Shown here one piece after another: positions 55,870-64,000 of a DNA stretch of 64,000 nt. The stretch spans positions 186,001 through 250,000 of the forward strand of contig NZ_JAGSPI010000001.1 of assembly GCF_020381325.1 (NCBI RefSeq), read 5' to 3'. Under the pieces are notes generated by a model. That model saw nothing but the letters and a program-made list of their open reading frames with translations. It searched no databases and was not told where the DNA came from. How positions within the stretch are numbered: the first letter of the stretch is position 1; every line of letters starts with the position of its first letter. Source of the stretch: Providencia vermicola (GTDB lineage Bacteria > Pseudomonadota > Gammaproteobacteria > Enterobacterales > Enterobacteriaceae). Made by a program: the position numbers and the translations under genes.

Positions 55870-56961
55870 TTATTTAAATAAATTTTTAAATTGGTGGGGA
55901 GCACTGCGTAAATATTGCGGCGCTACATTAATTTGCTCGTTCAACTCAGTTGCCGCACGCCAAGGCCAACGGGGCTCAAATAAAATCCCACGACCAATGG
56001 CCACAAAATCCGCCTGATGCGTTGCAATAATCGCTTCTGCTTGTAACGGTTCTGTTATTAGTCCAACTGCAATAACGGGCATCATGCTATGTTCATGGAT
56101 AGCTTGCGCTAAAGGTACTTGATAATTAGGACTTAGCGGGATTTGTTGTTCTGGTGAAAGCCCCCCTGAAGAAACGTGAATATAATCACAGCCGAGTTCC
56201 TCTAATTGTTCACACAGTTCGATAGATTCAGGAACATCCCAGCCATTGTCTAACCAATCCGTTGCGGAAATACGCACACCAACAGCAATATTAGGGCTGA
56301 TCGCTTTACGCACTTCATGAAATACATTAATTAGTAAGCGGCTGCGATTTTCAAAACTTCCACCATATTCGTCTTGGCGTTGGTTTGAAATAGGGGATAA
56401 GAATTCATGCAATAAATAGCCATGAGCTGCGTGGATCTCTATAACATCAAAACCTGCTTGTTCGGCCCGTTTTGCCGCATTAATAAATTGGTGTTTAATT
56501 TCTTGGATATCATCAGTAGTTAGTTCTCGTGGCAAGGGATTATTACCAAAAGAGAGAGGGGAAGGCGCGACAGTTTGCCAACCATGGGCATCCGTTTCAC
56601 TGAGGCTTTTTCCCCCTAACCATGGAAGATCACAGGATGCTTTTCTGCCTGCATGGGCAATCTGTACACCTAACCGAGCATCAGAATATTGTCGAATATC
56701 AGTCAGCATTTGTTTCATGGCTGTTGCTTGCTCGTCATTCCATAGCCCAAGATCTTTATAAGTAATTCGCCCTTCAGGCACGATAGCACTTGCCTCGACG
56801 ATCACCAATGACGCCCCAGATAAGGCCAAGTTCATGTAGTGTGCGCTATGCCAAGCTGTTGGTAAGCCATTATTAGCTGAATACTGGCACATCGGGGGAA
56901 TAATAATTCTATTTTTTAGTGAAACCAGACCCATTGCTGCAGAAGAAAAAAGGTGACTCAT
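55870..56961 (-). CDS. NADPH dehydrogenase of the old yellow enzyme family (YqjM/NamA-like)
   Basis: A 363-aa FMN beta-alpha barrel. PPMCQYSANNGLPTAWH is the YqjM-type N-terminus with the regulatory Cys, QIAHAGRKA and EIHAAHGYLLHEFLSPISNQ hold the substrate His pair and the OYE signature, and VAIGRGILFEPRWPWRAA the FMN phosphate site. It reduces activated double bonds of unsaturated carbonyls and nitro compounds. Monocistronic. Confidence 0.9.
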   Translation of the reverse strand: MSHLFSSAAMGLVSLKNRIIIPPMCQYSANNGLPTAWHSAHYMNLALSGASLVIVEASAIVPEGRITYKDLGLWNDEQATAMKQMLTDIRQYSDARLGVQIAHAGRKASCDLPWLGGKSLSETDAHGWQTVAPSPLSFGNNPLPRELTTDDIQEIKHQFINAAKRAEQAGFDVIEIHAAHGYLLHEFLSPISNQRQDEYGGSFENRSRLLINVFHEVRKAISPNIAVGVRISATDWLDNGWDVPESIELCEQLEELGCDYIHVSSGGLSPEQQIPLSPNYQVPLAQAIHEHSMMPVIAVGLITEPLQAEAIIATHQADFVAIGRGILFEPRWPWRAATELNEQINVAPQYLRSAPHQFKNLFK

Positions 56962-57555
56962 TCGCGAATTCCCTATTTGTAGCCTTTAGTTATCCTAATA
57001 TTATACCTGAATCAATAAGCGATTTTTGTGAGATGGTGTGGTATTGATTTGAAAACAGTATTTTTTAGAGGAAAGATAAAGAAAAAAATCAAGTCATTTA
57101 ATTCATATTTGAATAAAGAGATAAAAAGCAGATTTTCCTTTCTAACCTGCATAAAAAACAATACTTTCATTAAAAAAACGATAGAAAAATTAAAATAAAA
57201 TAGTAATGAGAAATTATATATATCGATAATTCCACATGTTATTAATTAACTAATTAATAACCAATTACCTTTGGAATTAATTAACTATTATGGTTTTAAT
57301 GGTTCTAATAGTGAGTTTGGCTATTTTTTTATTTTAAATAGTGATTTTAATAAGTGTAAATGAGTTGTTATTACCGCAAAAATAGCCAATGAGACTTGCG
57401 GGTAGGCTGAAGGATTTATATAAGCAAGGTACTGATACGTAATGAAATGAGTGAATCCATTCTTCAATATAATTAATGTTGAATATTAAAGGTTATCAAA
57501 TTAATTACATAAAAATCATTCACCTGAAAAATATAATTCTAAGAAGGAAACGCAT
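56962..57555. other. AT-rich intergenic region
   Basis: About 590 bp without a credible gene. Contains runs such as ATTAATTAACTAATTAATAA near 57240. The ribosome site AAGGAA of the next gene lies at its end. Confidence 0.45.
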
Positions 57556-58872
57556 GTGTTAACAATTATTGGTATTTTAATCATTGTATCGATAGTCACC
57601 TTATTAATGATGGGAAAAGTGAGTCCCATTATTGCAATGTCGTGTATTCCCTTTCTCGGCGCTTTATTAGCAGGATATTCTATCGCAGAAATATCTGTTT
57701 TTTTTGAAAGCGGTATTAACAAAGTTTCCAAAGTTGCCGCAATGTTCTTATTTGCCATCTTGTTCTTTAGTTTGATGAAAGATTTGCACATTTTTGACCC
57801 GTTAATTCGACTCATGGTCAAAATGACTCGGGGAAACATTATTGTTGTCTGTATTATGACGACACTTATTGCGGGTGTTGTGCACTTAGATGGCTCAGGA
57901 GCAGCAACATTCCTCATTATTATTCCTGCACTTCTCCCTTTATATCGTCAGCTTGGTATGAGCCCATATTTAATGCTGTTATTGATGTGTGCGAGTATGG
58001 GGATTATGAATATGGTTCCTTGGGGAGGCCCACTAGGTCGTGCTTCAGCTGTGACGGGTATAGATGCCTCTATTTTATGGCAGCATTTGATCCCTGTTCA
58101 ATTAATCGGTATGGGTGGCGCCGTTTTATTTGCTGTCATTATGGGAATGCGTGAAAAACGTCGTATTGCTGCTGCAAAACTTAATGGTACGACGCCGTAT
58201 GAAATGGATTCTTTGCTACCCGTTAGTGATGATATGGCAGATGTGACGGACACTATTCATAAGCCTAAAAAACCATTAATTAACGGAGGGTTGATTATCG
58301 CGTCAGTTATCTGTTTAGCATTTGGTTTATTATCAGCTCCTTATGTCTTCATGATAGCGCTTTCGCTAGCATTGATGGTCAACTTTCCAAACCCGAAAGA
58401 CCAAATGAAAGTACTGTCACAACATGCGCCGCAGGCTCTTGGCATGGTGGCTATTATTCTAGCCGCAGGTGCATTTTTAGGCATTTTATCCGAAGGTGGC
58501 ATGTTGAAATCGATAGCGATGGACTTAACCGCTATCTTGCCAACGGAATGGGTATCGAAAGTGCATATTTTTGTTGGAATTATCGGTGTGCCAATGGATA
58601 TTTTCACCAGTACAGATGCTTATTATTTTGCGCTGTTGCCAATAATTCAACAAATTGCAGGCACTGTAGGTGTTGACCCATCAGCAGTGGTTTACTCAAT
58701 GGCGATAGGTAATAACGCAGGGACGTTCGTCAGCCCGTTCTCCCCGGCGGCATGGTTAGCAATGGGGTTAGCAGGTATTGATATGGGACGCCATTTGCGC
58801 TACTCATTCGGCTGGATTTGGTTGTTTAGTTTCTTTTTACTTGCTATTGGTGCAGTTCTCGGTCTCTACTGA
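57556..58872 (+). CDS. CitMHS-family citrate/metal symporter-like transporter
   Basis: A 438-aa protein with about 12 helices, starting at GTG 57556 (AAGGAA eight bases upstream). Motifs VVHLDGSGAATFLIIIPALL and VPWGGPLGRASAVTGID are typical of CitM/CitH, which carry citrate complexed with magnesium or other divalent ions with protons. The IFTSTDAYYFALLP and GNNAGTFVSPFSPAAW loops near the end also fit. No citrate lyase is nearby. Confidence 0.88.
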   Translation: MLTIIGILIIVSIVTLLMMGKVSPIIAMSCIPFLGALLAGYSIAEISVFFESGINKVSKVAAMFLFAILFFSLMKDLHIFDPLIRLMVKMTRGNIIVVCIMTTLIAGVVHLDGSGAATFLIIIPALLPLYRQLGMSPYLMLLLMCASMGIMNMVPWGGPLGRASAVTGIDASILWQHLIPVQLIGMGGAVLFAVIMGMREKRRIAAAKLNGTTPYEMDSLLPVSDDMADVTDTIHKPKKPLINGGLIIASVICLAFGLLSAPYVFMIALSLALMVNFPNPKDQMKVLSQHAPQALGMVAIILAAGAFLGILSEGGMLKSIAMDLTAILPTEWVSKVHIFVGIIGVPMDIFTSTDAYYFALLPIIQQIAGTVGVDPSAVVYSMAIGNNAGTFVSPFSPAAWLAMGLAGIDMGRHLRYSFGWIWLFSFFLLAIGAVLGLY

Positions 58873-59565
58873 TTATTCTTCATCTTTTGGCCTGTCGCGT
58901 TGTTGGCTTCAAAAGTCAACCCAAGTCACATACTTATGTATGCTCCTTGGGATTGACTTTCTTTGCCGCCTAGCGACAGACGCAAAATCTATTGAATAAT
59001 CCGCGTGCATTAGCTAAAGCATAATCTCAGTGCTGTCGCGTTGTTGGCTTCAAAAGTCAACCCAAGTCACATACTTATGTATGCTCCTTGGGATTGACTT
59101 TCTTTGCCGCCTAGCGACAGACGCAAAATCTATTGAATAATCCGCGTGTGTTATTTAAGGCATAATTTCGATATGGCGGCGTTGTTGGCTTCAAAAGTCA
59201 ACCCAAGTCACATACTTATGTATGCTCCTTGGGATTGGCTTTCTTTGCCGCCTAGCGACAGACGCAAAATCTATTGAATAATCCGCGTGTGTTATTTAAG
59301 GCATAATTTCGATGTGGCGGCGTTGTTGGCTTCAAAAGCTAACCCGAGTCACATACTTATGTATGCTCCTCGGGATTGGCTTTCTTTGCCGCCTAGCGAC
59401 AGACGCAAAATCTATTGAATAATCCGCGTGTGTTATTTAAGGCATAATTTCGATGTGGCGGCGTTGTTGGCTTCAAAAGCCAACCCGAGTCACATACTTA
59501 TGTATGCTCCTCGGGATTGGCTTTCTTTGCCGCCTAGCGACAGACGCAAAATCTATTGAATAATC
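58873..59565 (+). repeat. Tandem array of five ERIC-type units, 141-bp period
   Basis: CGTTGTTGGC occurs at 58898, 59039, 59180, 59321 and 59462, each exactly 141 bp apart. Every unit has the ERIC core TCACATACTTATGTATGCTC and the right part CTTTGCCGCCTAGCGACAGA; the last lacks the final linker. Outer ends are the inverted pair GATTATTC (58871) and GAATAATC (59558). The region 58873-59698 has no gene. Confidence 0.95.
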
Positions 59566-59698
59566 AAAATGTAAATTGTCATAATTTAAAAAGTAGCTAA
59601 TTGAATTATTGGCTTGCTAATTATCAGATAGTTACTATGTTGGAAAATTAACGGGTGTGACATTATTTATTGGTTAATTATATCAATAAGGTTTTGTT

Positions 59699-60517
59699 AT
59701 GCGTCGGCCGCTTTCCTCATATCATCCTATTCTTTATTGGCTGCGTGTGACTCAAAAACGTCTGGCTCGAAGATTGCACTGGGCATTTTCCTCTAAGTAC
59801 TATTCGAAAGCGAAATCCAGCGAACGCCTTGAATATCGCTATAACAAACACACCTCTAAGCTGATCCGTAAATTGGGTGACTCAGATTTGCGTCTGCAAC
59901 ATAACAAAGTGATTAACTTACGAATTGCGGTGCAAGCCATGAATGGCGTAACCATTTATCCAGGGGAATATTTCTCTTTTTGCCGTTTGGTTGGAAAGCC
60001 GACGGCTCGCCGTGGTTTTGTCGAAGGAATGGAGCTGTCTTTTGGTGAGGCTCGCTCTGGGATTGGCGGGGGGATCTGCCAACTGAGCAATTTAATTCAC
60101 TGGATGATATTGCATTCGCCTCTGCAAGTCGTTGAGAGAGCCAACCACAGTTTTGATCCTTTTCCTGATGAAGGCCGTGTATTACCGTTTGGTTCAGGTG
60201 CAGCCATCTTTTATAACTACATTGATTTGGTATTTTACAACCCAACACAAAGCGCCTTTCAATTGGTATTTAATATCGCGGAGCACCAGTTAGAAGGGGA
60301 GTTATTATGTAGCGAGCCTCGTGATGTGAAATACCATATTTACCAAAAAAATCATAAATTTACTCGAGAAAAAAATATCGTTTATCGCCACAATGAAATT
60401 TGGCAGAAAGTGATAACTAAAGGCCAAGAACCTGTGACATTACAAGATAATTGCTTGTATCGTAATAAAGTTGTGGTGAAATATGCCATTGATGATAGCC
60501 AAATAATGGCGTCATAA
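59699..60517 (+). CDS. VanW-family protein
   Basis: A 272-aa soluble protein. The VanW domain is clear: GVTIYPGEYFSFCRLVGKPT, GFVEGMELSFGEARSGIGGG and ICQLSNLIHWMILHSPLQVVER, with RANHSFDPFPDEGR after. VanW occurs beside vancomycin-resistance genes in Gram-positives but its activity is unknown; here there is no van cluster. No signal peptide, so cytoplasmic. Starts about 135 bp after the ERIC array. Confidence 0.9.
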   Translation: MRRPLSSYHPILYWLRVTQKRLARRLHWAFSSKYYSKAKSSERLEYRYNKHTSKLIRKLGDSDLRLQHNKVINLRIAVQAMNGVTIYPGEYFSFCRLVGKPTARRGFVEGMELSFGEARSGIGGGICQLSNLIHWMILHSPLQVVERANHSFDPFPDEGRVLPFGSGAAIFYNYIDLVFYNPTQSAFQLVFNIAEHQLEGELLCSEPRDVKYHIYQKNHKFTREKNIVYRHNEIWQKVITKGQEPVTLQDNCLYRNKVVVKYAIDDSQIMAS

Positions 60518-60742
60518 TGCCAACTGCGGTTGATATTAGGAATATATTGATAGCCTTTATCTTGACTGTTGGTCTAAAATCCCGCTGAATTTAATTCTAA
60601 TTGGCTAATAGGGCATTATTAGCATCCAAAAAATGAGGCCGTCACTCGGAATAGATATGTAATACCAACACTTGATTTCTCAATATTTAAAGACGCAAAT
60701 CTGGCAAAGGTTTGTGATGATTTCTATTTCTTTAGAGAAAGC

Positions 60743-61456
60743 ATGATGAATATGCAATCAAGAAAGTATGGTAGAACGTATCATTATCCGTTCTCACCTG
60801 GTACGACGAGCGACGATCGTATCAACAGTGATTGGTGGTCTCATATCCAAAGTATCGACACGCTAATTCACACTGAAAAACTCGATGGCGAAAACAATTG
60901 TTTGAATCGTCATGGTGTTTTTGCGCGCTCCCATGGCGCACCAACACAATCTGCGTGGAGCCAACAAATTCGCCAGCGGTGGCAATTGATTAAAGATGAT
61001 TTAGGGAATATTGAGCTATTCGGTGAAAACCTTTACGCGGTGCATTCCATTGAATATCAACATATTGAAGATTATTTTTATGTGTTTGCAGTGCGCCAAG
61101 GGGAGTATTGGCTAAGTTGGGAAGAAGTGCAGTTTTATGCGGCATTGTTTGATTTTCCTACCGTTCCACAGCTTGTACTGCCAGTCAATAAACAGATGAC
61201 TGAGCAAGAGTATGCACGCTCATTAATAGCAGCAGCATCATTAGATAGCCAATTTATTGCCCATGATACGCATACAGGTCAAGCCTGTAGTATGGAGGGA
61301 ATTGTTAGCCGTGATAGCAAAGGTTTTCATGTGGATGATTTTATCTCTCACGTATTTAAATATGTGCGCAAAAACCACGTAAAAACAGATATTCACTGGA
61401 AGCGCAATTGGCAAAGGGCAAAGTTAGCATTTGAGCGACAAGGGGAGCAATCATGA
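60743..61456 (+). CDS. ATP-dependent RNA ligase (Rnl) of a two-gene RNA-repair cassette
   Basis: A 237-aa nucleotidyltransferase. Motif I is HTEKLDGENN, with the adenylated lysine; motif III-like LFGENLYAVHSI; motif IV EGIVSRD; motif V VFKYVRKNH. This is the set of Rnl-type ligases, here in a small form. Its stop overlaps the next gene by four bases (ATGA), and that gene encodes an HD/kinase end-healing protein, so sealing of broken RNA is the likely role. One of its substrates might be tRNA cut by anticodon nucleases; this is inference. Confidence 0.85.
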   Translation: MMNMQSRKYGRTYHYPFSPGTTSDDRINSDWWSHIQSIDTLIHTEKLDGENNCLNRHGVFARSHGAPTQSAWSQQIRQRWQLIKDDLGNIELFGENLYAVHSIEYQHIEDYFYVFAVRQGEYWLSWEEVQFYAALFDFPTVPQLVLPVNKQMTEQEYARSLIAAASLDSQFIAHDTHTGQACSMEGIVSRDSKGFHVDDFISHVFKYVRKNHVKTDIHWKRNWQRAKLAFERQGEQS

Positions 61457-62586
61457 GTTGGCAATTCACGAAAAACCGCGATTGGGTGCAACTTGAAGCT
61501 CAGTTTGATTTTGTTCGGGATATGAAAAATGTCCCGCAAGACGCGTTGCACCACGCTGAAGGCAATGTGGCGATTCACACCCAAATGGTGATCGCGGCAC
61601 TTGAAAGTCTGCCTGAGTATCAGCAACTTCCAACGCTTGAGCAAAATATTGTTTGGGTGGCAGCTTTATTACATGATGTGGAAAAACGTAGCACAACGCG
61701 GGAGGATGAAGAGGGGCGTATTCATTCTCCTGGGCATGCTAAAAAAGGGGAACTATCCGCGCGAAATATCTTGTTTCGCCAAGTAGACACCCCATTTGCA
61801 GTGCGTGAAAAAATTGCGGCACTTGTCCGATTTCACGGCTTACCTTTATGGTTGATGGAAAAACCTGATCCCGAACGCACTCTCTTTGCTGCTTCGCTAC
61901 GTGTCGATATGTCATTATTGTGCATGTTAGCAAAGGCAGATGCGATTGGTCGCATTTGTGAAGACAAAGCGGAATTATTAGCGCGTATTGAGTTGTTCGA
62001 GTTGTTTTGCCGCGAACAAGGGTGTTGGGATAAGCCGAAAGAGTTTGCTTCTTTGGCGGGGCGTTTTCATTACTTCCATCACCAAAGGGGGATGCCAGAC
62101 TATCAACCTTTTGAAGAAGAAGGCAGTGAAGTCATCATGTTGTGTGGTTTACCTGGTATGGGTAAAGATCATTTTGTGAAACAATTTTACCCACAAACCC
62201 AGATGGTGTGTCTTGATGAAATTCGTCGTGAGCACAAAATTAGCCCTACGGACAGAAATGCGCAAGGGTGGGTGGCGCAGCAAGGCAAAGAGCAGGCCAA
62301 ACAGTTTTTGCGTACAAAAACGGATTTTATTTGGAATGCAACGTCGCTGAGTGCTTCTTTGCGTGAAAGCATGGTGAGTCTGTTTGCTCGCTACCACGCC
62401 AAAGTACACTTAGTGTATTTAGAAGTGCCTTATAAGCAGTGGCGTCAACAAAACCAACAGCGGGAATTTGCCGTACCAGAACAGGTAATGGAGCGTATGG
62501 CAGGCAAGTTAGAGTTACCTACCCCCGATGAGGCATATCGTGTGTCTTATTATATTAATGGGAAGTTTGTCGATTTATTCGATTGA
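61453..62586 (+). CDS. HD phosphohydrolase-polynucleotide kinase fusion (HD-Pnk), RNA end healing
   Basis: A 377-aa two-domain protein. The N-terminal half is an HD domain: first His in NVAIHTQMV, HD pair in AALLHDVEKRS, further His in HSPGHAKKGE and VRFHGLP. The C-terminal half (from about residue 225) is a P-loop kinase: VIMLCGLPGMGKDHFVKQFY and LDEIRREHKIS. The same architecture is described for HD-Pnk of Runella, which removes 2',3'-cyclic phosphates and phosphorylates 5'-OH ends next to an RNA ligase. Overlaps the ligase gene by four bases. Confidence 0.85.
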   Translation: MSWQFTKNRDWVQLEAQFDFVRDMKNVPQDALHHAEGNVAIHTQMVIAALESLPEYQQLPTLEQNIVWVAALLHDVEKRSTTREDEEGRIHSPGHAKKGELSARNILFRQVDTPFAVREKIAALVRFHGLPLWLMEKPDPERTLFAASLRVDMSLLCMLAKADAIGRICEDKAELLARIELFELFCREQGCWDKPKEFASLAGRFHYFHHQRGMPDYQPFEEEGSEVIMLCGLPGMGKDHFVKQFYPQTQMVCLDEIRREHKISPTDRNAQGWVAQQGKEQAKQFLRTKTDFIWNATSLSASLRESMVSLFARYHAKVHLVYLEVPYKQWRQQNQQREFAVPEQVMERMAGKLELPTPDEAYRVSYYINGKFVDLFD

Positions 62587-62597
62587 TAACATTGAAT

Positions 62598-62622
62598 AAC
62601 CTGCCCAATTAACAGGGCAGGT
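62598..62622. terminator. Hairpin between the HD-Pnk and PrpF-like genes
   Basis: AACCTGCCC (62598-62606) pairs with GGGCAGGTT (62614-62622), seven-base loop. Convergent position, but no T-run. Confidence 0.6.
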
Positions 62623-62630
62623 TAACCCAA

Positions 62631-63683
62631 TTACAGCACAAACACATCCCCTTCAAAAAGCTTACGTGCGGTGCGAATTATTGATGCTTGTAGCCCTTCA
62701 GGAGAATTCCCCTGTTGGTTCAGGGTAACTTCAAATTTGCCACTTAAATGCTCAATTGCAATGGTTTTCATATCCACAGATTGAACATAACGCTGTGCAA
62801 TGTTATCGGGTAAAATCGTGCTGGTGGCGATAGCAATTGCCCCAGTCACCGCCAGTGCGCCGTGGCATTTTTGCGGCATAAAATAACGGACATTTATGGT
62901 GCCGCCTTGGGTAGCAGGTGAAATTAAAATGGGTTTTGGGATCACTTTTTTCGTAACATCGCCTAACCCCATCATGGCACCTGCTTTAATGCGAATTGAC
63001 TCGAGTTGTTGCATAAAGGCGTTGTCGGATTCTAATTCTGCGGCACTTTCATAACCCGTCTTATTTAATTGAGGCGCATCGATTAAGACGATGGGAACCG
63101 CCATATCAATGCAGCTTATTTCAATGCCATCAATGGTATCGATGGGATTACCCGTTGGTAATAATTTCCCCGTTTTGGCACCGCTAGCATTTAAAAAGGT
63201 GAGGGCGATAGGTGCTGCACTGCCCGGTACGCTCGCAATTTGGGTGCTCCCTTCATATTGTACTTGGCCATCAGGGGTCTGTACGGTGGAATTGACAAAG
63301 GTTTCAGTGTTGACATTACGAACACGGACGGTAGTCACGTTATCAGTGATTGGGACTAACCCTTTTTCGAGTGCAAAAGGGCCAACAGCACACAACATGT
63401 TGCCACAATTTGGGGCAGTATCGACAATACGCTCAGTAATAGCAACTTGGGCAAATAAATAATCGACATCCGCATCAGGATGCTCAGAGCGGCTGATAAT
63501 GGCGACCTTACTGGTCTGTGGGCTTCCTCCACCAATGCCATCAATCTGCAACGGATGACCCGAACCCATAATATCTAAAATTAATTGGTCACGTTGTTTG
63601 ATATCAGTTGGTAATGAGTCCGCCAATAAAAATACACCTTTTGATGTGCCGCCGCGCATCAGGGTACAGGGGATTTTTTTCAT
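62631..63683 (-). CDS. PrpF/4-oxalomesaconate tautomerase (GalD-like) family isomerase
   Basis: 350 aa from the ATG at 63683 with GGATAACTTT upstream; a second ATG at 63698 is formed by the end of an ERIC repeat. MRGGTSKGVFLLADSLP is the PrpF signature at the start, TAPNCGNMLCAVGPFALEKG carries the conserved Cys, and the fold is that of diaminopimelate epimerase. Members isomerise aconitate or 4-oxalomesaconate. Which substrate applies is unclear without its operon, which is not in the window. Confidence 0.85.
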   Translation of the reverse strand: MKKIPCTLMRGGTSKGVFLLADSLPTDIKQRDQLILDIMGSGHPLQIDGIGGGSPQTSKVAIISRSEHPDADVDYLFAQVAITERIVDTAPNCGNMLCAVGPFALEKGLVPITDNVTTVRVRNVNTETFVNSTVQTPDGQVQYEGSTQIASVPGSAAPIALTFLNASGAKTGKLLPTGNPIDTIDGIEISCIDMAVPIVLIDAPQLNKTGYESAAELESDNAFMQQLESIRIKAGAMMGLGDVTKKVIPKPILISPATQGGTINVRYFMPQKCHGALAVTGAIAIATSTILPDNIAQRYVQSVDMKTIAIEHLSGKFEVTLNQQGNSPEGLQASIIRTARKLFEGDVFVL

Positions 63684-63691
63684 AAAGTTAT

Positions 63692-63766
63692 CCGTCATAT
63701 TTCACGCTGTAGCGGTGTTGGCTGCAATCGGTACCCCAAGTCACATACTTGTGTATGCTCCTCATC
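63692..63766 (+). repeat. Truncated ERIC element upstream of the PrpF-like gene
   Basis: Begins CCGTCATATTTCACGCTG and keeps the left arm and core (TCACATACTTGTGTATGCTC), then stops at CCTCAT where a second copy begins. It overlaps the extreme 5' end of the open frame. Confidence 0.85.
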
Positions 63767-63888
63767 CCCGTCATATTTCAAGCCGCAGCGTTGTTGTCTG
63801 CACTCAGTTACCTTAGTCACATACTTGTGTATGCTCCTAAGGATACCTTCGTTTGACGCCTAGCTGCAATTTGAACTATTTAGGGGAT
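63765..63888 (+). repeat. ERIC-type element, full copy
   Basis: From CCCCGTCATATTTCAAGC to AACTATTTAGGGG, about 124 bp, with arms CCTTAG and CTAAGG around the core. It directly follows a truncated copy in the same orientation. Confidence 0.88.
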
Positions 63889-63949
63889 GGATCCCGCATG
63901 TTATTCAAAGCCGCACCATCGTTAACGCAAAATAGTCATTGTCAGATTT

Positions 63950-63979
63950 AAAAAAGGGACACAAATTACATTGTGCCCC
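63950..63979 (-). terminator. Intrinsic terminator of a minus-strand gene beyond the window
   Basis: On the minus strand GGGGCACAA (63979-63971) pairs with TTGTGTCCC (imperfectly, 63964-63956) and is followed by TTTTTT. The gene it serves ends at or beyond the right edge. Confidence 0.7.
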
Positions 63980-64000
63980 ATAGAATAATTTAGCGACTAA

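Overview
The window looks like a chromosomal segment of an enterobacterium of the Providencia/Proteus group (Morganellaceae). This is inferred from moderate to low G+C, flagellar and Bet proteins that resemble enterobacterial orthologues closely but not identically, and many ERIC-type intergenic repeats. No rRNA or tRNA gene was recognised.

Layout. (1) 1-6270: the 3' part of a type I-F CRISPR-Cas locus (C-terminus of Cas2/3, then csy1-csy2-csy3-csy4) followed by a 20-repeat array with an exact 60-bp period and decayed repeats at its distal end. (2) 6422-17921: the flagellar export and basal-body cluster, fliF-G-H-I-J-K and fliL-M-N-O-P-Q-R on the minus strand, with fliE divergent. (3) 17922-25822: small stress and housekeeping genes (Hsp20, cold-shock protein, a 26-aa membrane peptide, a phytoene-desaturase-like oxidoreductase, a YjbR-like protein, a DUF1097 protein, a headless YadA-like protein, a second peptide deformylase). 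(4) 25821-34263: late flagellar genes fliD-S-T, fliC and fliA, interrupted between fliC and fliA by an AT-rich cassette of a 22-aa peptide, a TPR protein and an MFS exporter. (5) 34264-39337: GNAT protein, cbpA-cbpM, and eda-kdgK with kdgR. (6) 39338-54036: a GH18 pseudogene relic, an orphan fimbrial-adhesin-like gene, the choline-to-betaine locus betT/betIBA, a TonB receptor, a CMD protein, cutA and a DASS transporter. (7) 54395-64000: DMT and CitMHS transporters, a lipoprotein, an old yellow enzyme, a tandem ERIC array, VanW, an RNA-ligase/HD-kinase RNA-repair pair and a PrpF-family isomerase.

How the parts work together. The flagellar genes are split over three blocks tied by sigma-28: fliA encodes it, and near-consensus sigma-28 promoters precede fliC and fliD. 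FliS and FliT serve FliC and FliD. BetT imports choline, BetA and BetB oxidise it to glycine betaine, and BetI controls the divergent pair. KdgK and Eda take KDG to pyruvate and glyceraldehyde-3-phosphate under KdgR.

Least ordinary items: the peptide/TPR/MFS cassette at 29939-32814, whose peptide tail weakly recalls PqqA and which has an attenuator-like hairpin; five tandem 141-bp ERIC units at 58898-59563 with base-paired compensatory changes; a second structured repeat family (41524, 53652); and the HD-Pnk/RNA ligase pair. All names rest on sequence reading alone; no database search was run.
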